Positions 1 to 8,094 of a stretch of 64,000 bases of DNA are shown here, in pieces. The position numbers and the translations under genes are program-made. Under the pieces are notes generated by a model, which did no database searches, was not told where the DNA came from, and worked only from the letters and a program-made list of their open reading frames with translations. Origin of the DNA: CAIVAT01 sp964525995 (GTDB lineage: Bacteria > Bacteroidota > Bacteroidia > Bacteroidales > FEN-979); contig CAZGIM010000013.1 in the NCBI GenBank assembly GCA_964525995.1, positions 1 through 64,000 on the forward strand. The letters run 5' to 3'. Positions within the stretch are counted from its first letter, which is position 1; each line of letters starts with the position of its first letter.

Positions 1-75
1 AACGACAAAAAGATATTGACCGTTATTATTATGAATTCAATTTACCAAAGTAGAATTATCAGATAATTTTATTGA

Positions 76-948
76 ATGAAGAAAGATGTTTTTCTTAATA
101 TTCTTTGGCATCCGCATCAAAAATTATGGAATGCTAAACTTATTCAGCACCTGCAATTAGTCACTGATAATAATAAATTGAAAGCCAGGATTGTTTCAAT
201 TATTGTCACTCTTGATACTATGATTTGGCGATTAAAGACAAAGAAGAATTTCCTGAATATACATTTATTTAATAAGAAAGACACATCATTCACATTGAAC
301 TATTTTGATCTCGGTACACACCGCCAGGCTAATGAATTGGTCTTTTTTATTGAACATATACTTCCACAGTTTAATTGTTCCTGTAATATTTATGCTTTTG
401 AAGCATGGAAAGAATTTTATGAAGAAGCAAAGGAAAAAACAAAAAAATATAAGAATGTACGAATATTTAACCTGGCTTTAAGTGATGCAATACCTTCTTC
501 AGGGCTGGTCCGATTATATTATTTCGGGCAGGATGGATTAGGCAACTCTGTTTATAGGGAGAGAAACCAGATTTATAAAGATGTACAAGCCTGCCGTCTT
601 TCGGATTTCATTCAAGAACATAAAATAAGTCTTGAGGGAGCCGTTAATATTCTACGAATGAATATTGAGGGATCTGAGTTTGATGTAATTTCCGATTTAG
701 TGAAAAGCGGACTGCGGAAATATTTTGATGGTTTCTATGGAATGTGGGATGATGTTTGGAAAATTGATCCGACAAAAGATGTACTATTCATAACCATGAT
801 GAAAAAAGCTCGCATAAGGACTGTACCTTTTAATGGGAGAGATCTTGCATATCCATCAAGGTTAAAAATGATTAAGGAAAACATGACCAAATTAATTGTC
901 AGGTCCGCACGAAATAAAAAAATCCTATTTGAGAATAGTAGTTATTAA
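76..948 (+). CDS. FkbM-family methyltransferase
   Basis: This 290-aa protein resembles FkbM-type SAM-dependent methyltransferases, which O-methylate sugars or polyketides and are common in surface-polysaccharide loci. The sequence shows an N-terminal Rossmann-like start (FDLGTHRQANELVFF near residue 77) that fits the SAM-binding loop, and the family's characteristic NIEGSEFDV motif at about residue 196. There is no signal peptide, so it should be cytoplasmic. The ATG at 76 follows an A+T-rich stretch. Its stop overlaps by four bases the stop of the sulfotransferase gene on the other strand, so the two are tail to tail. With the sulfotransferases beside it, a role in decorating an exported glycan is inferred. 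The family call is good; the substrate is unknown. Confidence 0.8.
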   Translation: MKKDVFLNILWHPHQKLWNAKLIQHLQLVTDNNKLKARIVSIIVTLDTMIWRLKTKKNFLNIHLFNKKDTSFTLNYFDLGTHRQANELVFFIEHILPQFNCSCNIYAFEAWKEFYEEAKEKTKKYKNVRIFNLALSDAIPSSGLVRLYYFGQDGLGNSVYRERNQIYKDVQACRLSDFIQEHKISLEGAVNILRMNIEGSEFDVISDLVKSGLRKYFDGFYGMWDDVWKIDPTKDVLFITMMKKARIRTVPFNGRDLAYPSRLKMIKENMTKLIVRSARNKKILFENSSY

Positions 949-1733
949 TCGACTTGCGAAAAATGTGCAAGTTGACAAAGCTGTTCATAAATATTCTTTG
1001 TCTGGCTGCCAGGTTGAAAAGTGGTTCTGGTTCTATTCAGTTCTTTTTTTATTGACCAATTTGTGAGCAATATCCCAAGATGTTCTGATAAATTCACAAG
1101 GGATTCCCCGGAAAGCAACTGCTTATAATGTATAAAAATAAATTTTCTTTGGTGAAGCCTTTCAGCTTTTTTAAGTAGATGAATATAACTGTTAATCCAC
1201 AATTTTTCCACCTGTTTATGTGTGATGTCAAAATCAGCCAGATATTCTGCTGACTGACATTCAATCATTACGCTTTCAATCGTTATGGCAGGTTCTCTGA
1301 ACATGCAAATCATAACTACCGATCTTTGAAGGAATGGAAGCCAAACATCAAGTGTATAATTAAACCGCGGATCCTTGTATGCAAAACATTTTATATCAAG
1401 TGCTTTTTGGATTTCATTCAAAATGTTTGTATCTAAGGTGGAAATTTGCATATCGGCAGGCACATATGAAAGCCATCGATGACCCTCGCCTGGTCGGTAA
1501 GGAGAGAATTTTTTTAAAGATAATTCGGACAGGTCATGAGTAAGGTAATGATCATATTGGGACAATATCCTTTCATTGATTCCATTAATCCTGGCACATT
1601 CAAAAAAACCTGTAGGATTGCCAGATCTCGGGGGATAAAGATTCTCACCCATGTAATATCCTGCATGGTGAAGTATATTCCCCATCAGGCTGGTTCCACT
1701 TCTTCCAAAACCCATGATAAGACAACTGTTCAT
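945..1733 (-). CDS. Sulfotransferase family protein (1)
   Basis: This 262-aa protein is a PAPS-dependent sulfotransferase homologue. It opens with the 5'-phosphosulfate-binding P-loop GFGRSGTS (residues 8-15) and has a CMFREPAITIES stretch that fits the 3'-phosphate-binding region. Such enzymes move sulfate from PAPS to hydroxyl or amino groups of sugars, lipids or proteins in the cytoplasm. It is the last gene of a minus-strand run of four (sulfotransferase, sulfatase, sulfotransferase, this gene) with gaps of 38-72 bp, probably one operon. The acceptor cannot be read from the sequence. It is clearly different from the other two sulfotransferases here, so this is not a recent tandem duplication. 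Confidence 0.82.
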   Translation of the reverse strand: MNSCLIMGFGRSGTSLMGNILHHAGYYMGENLYPPRSGNPTGFFECARINGINERILSQYDHYLTHDLSELSLKKFSPYRPGEGHRWLSYVPADMQISTLDTNILNEIQKALDIKCFAYKDPRFNYTLDVWLPFLQRSVVMICMFREPAITIESVMIECQSAEYLADFDITHKQVEKLWINSYIHLLKKAERLHQRKFIFIHYKQLLSGESLVNLSEHLGILLTNWSIKKELNRTRTTFQPGSQTKNIYEQLCQLAHFSQVD

Positions 1734-1805
1734 GGCAATAGAATAATTACTGCATTTTCAGTTTTTTCGTATTTAGTTTTAAAATTTGCTTATGTGAAAC
1801 TTGTT

Positions 1806-2477
1806 TCAAAAAGAATATTTTCCAAATTCAATATCAGAAATAAACTGATGTTCAATGATCTTTTTTGTTTGGCAATCATAGTAATTCCTATAATCAAGGT
1901 GACTTGTTGTATTAAGGGGCTCCATATTGAATCTGGATTCAATTCCAATTTGTTTCAACAGAGGAGGAAGATACGTCAACAATTCTTCAACCTTTAAAAT
2001 CTTATTGACCAATGATTTACCATCTGACCCAAGAATAGTGTTTGCTAATGTCAGTTTTGAAAATCCATCGACCCAAACATTTGTGATGTAGGATCCATCA
2101 GAAAGGAGGAATCGATGATAAGTCTTTGCGGTCGCTACCCAATCCCTGAAAGAAGCAGGTGTGTTTGGTTCATAATGATAACCATCTCTCTCCTTTTCGA
2201 AGTTGTAAAGACCATGAATATCAGGTTTGAAAAAAGTAAAATAGGAAACGATCATTTCCCATGGGTTTCGAACAGTGGTAAAAGAAAAATAGTCATTCCA
2301 TTCCCAACCAACCTGTTCAAAATACAGTTTTAACTCAAGTGCAGTGGCATGATGATGAAAAGGAGCGGATGATGTGCTTTTTATATCTGAATAAGGGTCC
2401 AGAATAGTTCTAATAAAGGTGCTTGCGCACCTTGGTTTGGAAAGGAAGATAAATTTGTAAGCGTGAGAGATGCGCAT
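1806..2477 (-). CDS. Sulfotransferase family protein (2)
   Basis: This 223-aa protein resembles the carbohydrate sulfotransferase type (Sulfotransfer_2-like). The N-terminal strand and phosphate-binding loop read FLSKPRCASTFIRTIL (residues 11-26), and TTVRNPWEMIVSYF at about residues 67-80 is a typical 3'-phosphate-binding motif with its Arg and Ser. No signal peptide or transmembrane anchor is present. It lies 72 bp upstream of sulfotransferase 1 and 39 bp downstream of the sulfatase on the same strand. The size is at the short end for the family but the key motifs are intact. The substrate is unknown; a polysaccharide or glycolipid is the most likely acceptor given the neighbours. Confidence 0.8.
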   Translation of the reverse strand: MRISHAYKFIFLSKPRCASTFIRTILDPYSDIKSTSSAPFHHHATALELKLYFEQVGWEWNDYFSFTTVRNPWEMIVSYFTFFKPDIHGLYNFEKERDGYHYEPNTPASFRDWVATAKTYHRFLLSDGSYITNVWVDGFSKLTLANTILGSDGKSLVNKILKVEELLTYLPPLLKQIGIESRFNMEPLNTTSHLDYRNYYDCQTKKIIEHQFISDIEFGKYSF

Positions 2478-2516
2478 GAGGAAAATAGGGATTTCGTTTC
2501 TTGATGCTTTAGGGTA

Positions 2517-3959
2517 CTATTTGGAAGAATTCATTCTTGAATCGCGATGATAATCCAACCATGGATCGTTAAGATATTTCAACCATGGGATCAAAATGTG
2601 AATATAAAGATTATTAACCAATTCCGGTGAATTAGCGGCAATATTATTAATCTGCCTGGGATCCGCTACCCTATCCCATAAGAACCAGTTTATAAAATCG
2701 TCTTCTCCTTTATTGCAAACGAGTGTGTATCGATCTGTTCGTATTCCACGATCGCCAATATCAATTTGTAATGTTAATGGTGCTTTTGTTTTCGTTGAAA
2801 AAAAACAATGCGAATAGTAAAACTGGCTTGTAGGCCGTTCTCCTTCCCCGGTTTTGCAGAACTCCGAGTAATCTCTGCCTTGAAGTCCTGGGGGTATATG
2901 GTTCTTTAACCCCATTAAGCTCATCAATGTCGGAAAAAGATCAGGCAATGATATCAGGAAATCATCCTGCCTGGCAAAAATTCTACCGGGCCACCTGATC
3001 ATCACAGGTATTCTAATTGATTCTTCATAGGGATTGTCTTTTGCCCTTTCTCCATGAATACCGAGACAATCACCATGGTCTGACAGAAATAAAACTATGG
3101 TATCATCTTCTATGCCCTTAATTTTTAATACATCCATGATTCTTCCGAATTGTTCATCAATCCCAGTAATCATAGCGTATTGATCAATAATGTATTTTCT
3201 GAAATAACCTGACCATTCACTACTGGTGTCGCAGGTTATCGATGATTGAATGAACTTTTCTATCTGACCAAGCCGGTCTTTATATAGCAACCTGTATTTT
3301 TGAGGAACCCGGTCATAAGGCGGGTGAGGGGGATTCATTGAGACAAACAACACAAATGGTCTGGAGGGATCCCTGCACTCCTCCTTATCATTCAGAATAT
3401 ATCTAATCGACAAATCCGTTTCATGCTCCGGTCCCCACATATCAACATAATGAAACTGGTCTCTCAATGCGTCTTTTGTCCAGTACATAGGTCTCAAATG
3501 ATCGTTATAAGTACCATACGAATACCAAAAATCGAAGCCATGCCTTCTCATTGGCTCACACCATTCATTCCATTTGACAGGTTGGAAATTGTTTTGACAT
3601 GGAATATAGGGACTGATGGGGGCATCCAAATGCCATTTACCAATGTAAGCTGTCGCATATCCTTGATTTTTAAGTATATCAGACCAACATTGCGCATTTG
3701 ATTTTAATTCATTTCCATAGGATGTAAACTGGGAATTACAGTTTGTCAGTACACCGGTAGAAGATGGGTACATACCAGTAAGAAACATCGCTCTTGCAGG
3801 ACTGCAGAGTGGTGCGTTTGAAATCGCTTCCGTAAAAACAAGACTCTCATTTGCAAAAGTATTCAGGTGAGGTGTGATCGTAGGTTCTATTCCGAGAAAC
3901 TCCAGAGTTTGGCCTCTCATTTGATCAGCCATAACAACCAGTAAATTCGGGTGTTTCAT
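2517..3959 (-). CDS. Type I sulfatase (formylglycine-dependent)
   Basis: This 480-aa protein belongs to the alkaline-phosphatase superfamily of sulfatases, which hydrolyse sulfate esters. It begins with PNLLVVMADQ (metal-binding Asp at about residue 12). It carries the C-type maturation motif CSPAR at residues 52-56, whose Cys would be converted to formylglycine, and LSDHGDCLGIHGE supplies later metal ligands. The start at 3959 is preferred: the open frame continues to 4076, but that would overlap the next sulfotransferase by 73 bp and adds no conserved sequence. Neither start provides a signal peptide, which is unusual because Bacteroidota polysaccharide sulfatases are normally exported. A maturase gene is not in the window. 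The substrate is unknown. Confidence 0.88.
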   Translation of the reverse strand: MKHPNLLVVMADQMRGQTLEFLGIEPTITPHLNTFANESLVFTEAISNAPLCSPARAMFLTGMYPSSTGVLTNCNSQFTSYGNELKSNAQCWSDILKNQGYATAYIGKWHLDAPISPYIPCQNNFQPVKWNEWCEPMRRHGFDFWYSYGTYNDHLRPMYWTKDALRDQFHYVDMWGPEHETDLSIRYILNDKEECRDPSRPFVLFVSMNPPHPPYDRVPQKYRLLYKDRLGQIEKFIQSSITCDTSSEWSGYFRKYIIDQYAMITGIDEQFGRIMDVLKIKGIEDDTIVLFLSDHGDCLGIHGERAKDNPYEESIRIPVMIRWPGRIFARQDDFLISLPDLFPTLMSLMGLKNHIPPGLQGRDYSEFCKTGEGERPTSQFYYSHCFFSTKTKAPLTLQIDIGDRGIRTDRYTLVCNKGEDDFINWFLWDRVADPRQINNIAANSPELVNNLYIHILIPWLKYLNDPWLDYHRDSRMNSSK

Positions 3960-4003
3960 AAAATTTGAGAGCTGAATATTTTGAGAATCGTTTTTGTCGA
4001 AAA

Positions 4004-4534
4004 TTACCCTTTGTTGAGATAAGGTATTGGAACTTGAGGAATTGGCATATTCAAAAAAGTGCACAGTGTGTCCCAACTATCAGTTTTTCCCCAGCATATT
4101 TCAAGTAACTTGGTAGGTTGTTTTGAAAAATATTCCCGGACCATCATATTGTGGCGTTCATAAAAAGACTTGTGAATTTCAGGATTTTCCTGCGGATTAA
4201 AGTAACCATATACCATTTTCCTGGCTTCGGTGGGTCCGGTCCTTACAGCATGCCTGCACAGACTGTCAAACCAAGTCTCAGTATCATTCCGTGTGGTTAA
4301 AATGAACTTTGCATCGGGATAGTACCTATCGAACTCCTTGTAAAGCAGCGGCCATGGCCAATCTTCAAAACTATCATAGTTTAAAGAGGCCTGAATGATC
4401 CGTTCCTTTTCACCATTGTACCATAATCGTAGTAATCCGAGATCAAAAGATTTATTTCGCAGTCCAAAAATTCTCATGCACTCGCCGAGTGTTTTAGTAC
4501 CGGTCTTGTTCAATCCAATGCCAAAAACTTTCAT
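4004..4534 (-). CDS. Sulfotransferase family protein (3)
   Basis: This 176-aa protein matches the Sulfotransfer_4-like group. It starts directly with the P-loop-like segment VFGIGLNKTGTKTLGECM (residues 3-20), and KFILTTRNDTETWFDSL carries the Arg/Asp/Trp pattern that follows the 3'-phosphate site. It is the first gene of the minus-strand sulfotransferase/sulfatase cluster. About 240 bp of A+T-rich DNA upstream (4535-4777) would hold the promoter, although no clear -33/-7 pair was found there. At 176 aa it is short for the family, which usually exceeds 200 aa, so it may be a compact member. Confidence 0.75.
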   Translation of the reverse strand: MKVFGIGLNKTGTKTLGECMRIFGLRNKSFDLGLLRLWYNGEKERIIQASLNYDSFEDWPWPLLYKEFDRYYPDAKFILTTRNDTETWFDSLCRHAVRTGPTEARKMVYGYFNPQENPEIHKSFYERHNMMVREYFSKQPTKLLEICWGKTDSWDTLCTFLNMPIPQVPIPYLNKG

Positions 4535-4718
4535 GTGTGAGAATTACGAGAATTTTACTGATTTTAATTTAGATAACCAAAACACCCGTAGTCGGCTATT
4601 TATCAAAAAACATTTTGATCAGGAAAATATCAGATTAAGATTAAATATTCTTCCTACTTGTTCTTGAAAAATAATGAGAGGTGATATTTTAGCGATTGAT
4701 AAAAGAACAATATAAACT

Positions 4719-4751
4719 AAAGGGATGAACGGTAACTCCGAACATCCCTTT
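4719..4751 (-). terminator. Intrinsic terminator hairpin after the fibre-like gene
   Basis: A perfect 9-bp inverted repeat, AAAGGGATG and CATCCCTTT, encloses a 15-nt loop and lies 26 bp past the stop of the 4778-5575 gene. On the minus strand it is followed by a T/A-rich run, so it should end that transcript. It also separates the secreted-protein locus from the sulfation cluster. Confidence 0.65.
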
Positions 4752-4777
4752 TTGAATTATGCAGTAAGGATCAAAAA

Positions 4778-5575
4778 TTACTTCTCAAGTTGCGAAACAC
4801 GTGCTTTGAGAGCATCATTTTCTTTCTGCAGACTAATCATGTAAAGTGTGAGTTCTTCGATTTTCTGTAGCAGTGTTGCGTTCATCTGACCCACATTCAT
4901 TCCGTTAGCAACAACTTCAGCTTCGCAGGGTACATCAGGAAGATGTTTGTTTTCCTTAACAAAACTTTCAACCTCATAAAGTGAACGAAGTTTGTAATTG
5001 TCGTTAAATACAAAGTCGGGTAAACCAGTTAAAGTTACTTCAACCTCCTTGCAAACCACTTTACCGCCGACAGCAAGTTTTGTATTGCTAGGAATAGCAG
5101 TAGTGCCCATTGCTATTCCGACAGCGCCATTCATATTCATAAGAATGTTGCCGCTATTAAGGAATTCATAGTTAGTGACACCGCCTCTGACTTCAAATTT
5201 TCCTGTAGCGGCGTTAATAGCCGCAAAAGCTCTCCATGTATTGGTTGCCGCATTATAGATTGACTGGACACCTTCATGCTGACCACTGGCTAATCTCTTA
5301 AGACCAAAAAAATACAGATCGCCGGATGCAGAGTTTTTAGCATATAATAGGGCAACGTTCCCAGTACCAGTGAATGGACGTTCCACCTGAAATATGGGAT
5401 ACTCAGCATTTCCTGACGCTGTTGTGTAAACGTTTAACAAAGTCGATGGTGTTGAGGTACCGATCCCAACCTTGCCTGTATTTGTGTTGTAAATATCATT
5501 ACCGTTGGTTGTCCATTGTGCAAATGAAGCCACTCCAATCAGAACGAAAACTATAACGGCTAATATCTTTTTCAT
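4778..5575 (-). CDS. Secreted fibre-like protein with C-terminal coiled coil
   Basis: This 265-aa protein has a clear signal peptide (MKKILAVIVFVLIGVASFAQ). It contains a VGIGTSTPSTLLNV segment, typical of repetitive fibre or stalk proteins of Bacteroidota. The C-terminal ~90 residues match a very common module in this phylum: a YKLRSLYEVESFVKENKHLP segment, then MNATLLQKIEELTLYM and a heptad coiled coil ending RVSQLEK. The module resembles the tail-fibre/S74-like intramolecular chaperone region and probably drives trimerisation, but no catalytic Ser/Lys dyad can be assigned with confidence. It shows no T9SS sorting domain. It is likely a cell-surface or extracellular fibre of unknown ligand. 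Confidence 0.72.
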   Translation of the reverse strand: MKKILAVIVFVLIGVASFAQWTTNGNDIYNTNTGKVGIGTSTPSTLLNVYTTASGNAEYPIFQVERPFTGTGNVALLYAKNSASGDLYFFGLKRLASGQHEGVQSIYNAATNTWRAFAAINAATGKFEVRGGVTNYEFLNSGNILMNMNGAVGIAMGTTAIPSNTKLAVGGKVVCKEVEVTLTGLPDFVFNDNYKLRSLYEVESFVKENKHLPDVPCEAEVVANGMNVGQMNATLLQKIEELTLYMISLQKENDALKARVSQLEK

Positions 5576-5679
5576 AACTTGAATATTTTTATAATAAAAT
5601 TAATTGAATAATGTAGTTGATTGTCGATCCTTAATGTTTCACCGAAAGGACAGACGGGTTTTATTGTCCATAGATGATT

Positions 5680-6318
5680 TCACGTCCGCATCACCCGGAT
5701 GTTCCCGGGGTGTTCACCCCATCCGGTGCCGATTGAGAAGGTTACGAATTTCGTACAAAGGAAAGATTGTGGTATCTGGACAGAACTCTTATTCAGAGTG
5801 ATAAAGCCGTTGGGGTCATCCGTCGTTTTGGTCCGTGCGGGAAGAACTCCCTTTATTTCATTCAGAAGCGCGCTGTAGGATCCGGATTCCGGCAACGGGT
5901 AAACACAAAACGTTTTCTCGATGGCTACCGAAGCGGTACTTTTCTGCAGAATGGTGACCGGAACTTCGACGGGAGTGGCTTTTCTCTTGATTCGTTTTGG
6001 AGGATCGGCCGGGGTGACTTTGACGATCAGTTTTCCTCCGGCTTCAACGCGGGTTCCGGGTTTTAGAACCACAGAATGAGGTGAAACGAGCGTCATAGAG
6101 CCTCCCCCGGAGATGGTCACAGGTGCGACAGAAGCTTTAACATCCAATCCGCCGCCTCCTTCATCGCAAACAGTGCGGCTTGCGTTACCGACAGCCGATA
6201 TGTACAGGGTGTCGGATGGATTTAATACATTTCCGCCGCTTGTGGTCTGCCCGGCCACCATTCCAAAAACAAGAAACAGGATTACGGTTATCAGGGATAT
6301 GTGGCGCAGCGTTTTCAC
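5680..6318 (-). CDS. Small secreted protein of the T9SS-cargo locus
   Basis: This 212-aa protein of unknown function has a signal peptide (MKTLRHISLITVILFLVFGM, then VAGQ). The start codon is GTG at 6318; no upstream ATG is available. Its middle (about residues 40-105), with SMTLVSPHSVVLKPGTRVEAGG, looks like a degenerate copy of the ~75-residue module found before the sorting domain in the four larger neighbours 6389-15399 and 21539-24868. It ends without a recognisable T9SS C-terminal domain. The same strand and the short 70-bp gap to the 481-aa gene suggest co-transcription with it. Its function cannot be stated. Confidence 0.55.
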   Translation of the reverse strand: MKTLRHISLITVILFLVFGMVAGQTTSGGNVLNPSDTLYISAVGNASRTVCDEGGGGLDVKASVAPVTISGGGSMTLVSPHSVVLKPGTRVEAGGKLIVKVTPADPPKRIKRKATPVEVPVTILQKSTASVAIEKTFCVYPLPESGSYSALLNEIKGVLPARTKTTDDPNGFITLNKSSVQIPQSFLCTKFVTFSIGTGWGEHPGNIRVMRT

Positions 6319-6388
6319 GGATCCGGGTTCAGGTGCAGTTTAACTTACAAATATAATAAACATATCTGATAAAATGACAGCTTAATTT

Positions 6389-7834
6389 TTATCGCGTCAA
6401 AATTATTTTTCCGGTATGGACCGCTCCTTCGGCAATTACCCTGATAAAATAAACACCTGCAGGCCGGCCCTCCAGGGTCAGCTCAAACTTTTTAATTCCC
6501 GATACCTCTTTGGAGAGGATCAGTCCACCTGTCGTTCCATAAACACCGACCGTCAGACTTTTTGAAACCAGCTGATCTTCAAGTTCTACGGTAAATTTTC
6601 CGGATGTGGGATTCGGATAAACCCGGAACGACTGATTGGTAGCTGCAATTTCAGGTTGTTCCGTTGATTTTTCGTTTGGGTTGACTACGATGGGGTTGGA
6701 TGGAACCTGGCAGTATTGCCCCGACTGCGTGATGTAGCCGTGCAGGTAACCACCGGCATAGACGAGGGTTCCGGGTTCGAGCAGGATCCGTTCACCGGCA
6801 ACCAAATTTACGATTCCGTTGCTTTGAACGACGAAGGTGGTCCCGTTGCCTGCAATAACAAGCGTCTGCTGGGCATCAAAACAGAGGGATTGTCCGCTAA
6901 CATTGACATCGCCGACCATGTGAATAGCTGGTGGCACGGTGGTGCTTCCCCGGTTTCCCGTAAAGGTGCTGAAGGCGGTCAATCCGTGGGCTTCGAGGGT
7001 ATGCGCTACGCTGTTGGCTTTGTTAAAGGCGGTAAACGGAATGGGATCAACGCGGAAGCAATACATGTCGGTTTCATCGCCGGTTACATCGGAGGGCACA
7101 TATTGAAATGAGGCCACACATGAAAAGTTCGAGATGCCCGTCTGGGTGATATTCCAATAACGGTTCAGGTAGTTGACCAGCGTCCCGGGGTACTGGGCAT
7201 CAACCATGTTCACCCCAGCGTTGCTGCCGACCGCGAAGGTTCCGGTCACAAAATTCAGGGTCACCGGCGAATAATCGGGTGTGGCGCCGGCGCTGCCAAC
7301 CGGGTAGGTAAAGGTGGCCGGGGCGGATCCGGCGGGGAATTCCTTTTGAAGCTGACCGCTTCCGGTGGCAACCACCATGTTTGCTGCGGAAGGGGTCCCT
7401 GCCACTGCTGCGAGGGTTCCGAGCAAAAGATCATTGCTGCCGAGATGCACCAGCCCGTTCGTCAGGGTCAACGTACTATTAATCCGGGTGTCGCCATTCA
7501 GTGTGATTCCGTTCGCGTTGTCGACCGTCAGATTCCCGAAAATATTCTGACCGGATACAGTCTGTGATACGGTACCCGACAAAACCACGGTACCCGTACC
7601 TAAAGGACTGGGAGCCGGATTCTGATTGGTGAGATCTCCTTTTAAAATCAGGGTTCCCTGATTATCGAGGGTAGATGATGGTAACAGGATAAACTGCCCT
7701 GTGGAGGCAACAGAAGTACCTTGAACGACCTTTACGGTGGTCCCGCCTGTGATCAGGGTCTGGGAAATTCCAAAGCCATAACCCAGTGTTACCAGGAGAA
7801 AGCTTAAGATCACACTTCTGAATCGGGTTTTCAT
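6389..7834 (-). CDS. T9SS-exported surface protein, 481 aa
   Basis: This exported protein has a signal peptide (residues 1-24) and a T9SS type-A-like sorting domain at about 400-481: FRVYPNPTSGKFTVELE, a central GLILSKEV strand, and the GVYFIRV...GKIILTR ending. Before it, at about residues 305-375, is the ~75-residue module shared across the locus, with VAGERILLEPGTLVYAGGY. The N-terminal 300 residues are beta-rich with repeated DNQGTLILKGDL-like strands, reminiscent of surface beta-helical or filamentous regions. No catalytic motif is seen. SprA, encoded at 59.7-64 kb, is the expected translocon. The molecular function is unknown. Confidence 0.75.
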   Translation of the reverse strand: MKTRFRSVILSFLLVTLGYGFGISQTLITGGTTVKVVQGTSVASTGQFILLPSSTLDNQGTLILKGDLTNQNPAPSPLGTGTVVLSGTVSQTVSGQNIFGNLTVDNANGITLNGDTRINSTLTLTNGLVHLGSNDLLLGTLAAVAGTPSAANMVVATGSGQLQKEFPAGSAPATFTYPVGSAGATPDYSPVTLNFVTGTFAVGSNAGVNMVDAQYPGTLVNYLNRYWNITQTGISNFSCVASFQYVPSDVTGDETDMYCFRVDPIPFTAFNKANSVAHTLEAHGLTAFSTFTGNRGSTTVPPAIHMVGDVNVSGQSLCFDAQQTLVIAGNGTTFVVQSNGIVNLVAGERILLEPGTLVYAGGYLHGYITQSGQYCQVPSNPIVVNPNEKSTEQPEIAATNQSFRVYPNPTSGKFTVELEDQLVSKSLTVGVYGTTGGLILSKEVSGIKKFELTLEGRPAGVYFIRVIAEGAVHTGKIILTR

Positions 7835-7881
7835 ATGTAAATAATTTTATATTTCAATAATCACATAAATCCGGTATTATC

Positions 7882-7916
7882 ATTTACGATTGAACATGAT
7901 TTACAATTTACGATTG
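7882..7916. repeat. Short direct repeat in the intergenic gap
   Basis: Two identical 11-bp copies of ATTTACGATTG start at 7882 and 7906, 24 bp apart, with a related TTTACAA copy between them. They lie in the 260-bp gap between two minus-strand T9SS cargo genes. This is another example of the short-period, A+T-rich intergenic repeats seen elsewhere in the window. Nothing else was recognised in 7835-8094. Confidence 0.45.
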
Positions 7917-8094
7917 GATGTCGTGCTCTGGTTTTAAAAATCCATCGCCTTAAAGATAATACAAAAAACGCAATTTTCGCGATAAATTCTTTCAGGTATA
8001 ACAAAAACCTTCCGTTTTAAGGATCCCGAGAGGTATCAAATTATCCTGATAAGGTGGCAGTCTGTGTTTACAATCAGAAAGAAATTGGAGACGA

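Noticed and set aside
1..53. Open frame at the left edge (frame 3, ending TAG at 51-53)
   Set aside because: It may be the tail of an upstream gene, but 16 codons are too few to assign it.
3960..4076. N-terminal extension of the sulfatase frame
   Set aside because: It overlaps the preceding sulfotransferase gene by 73 bp and has no conserved sequence; the start at 3959 fits the family.
5604..6343. Plus-strand frames antisense to the 212-aa secreted protein
   Set aside because: No signal peptide or family resemblance; the minus-strand frame has a signal peptide and the locus module.
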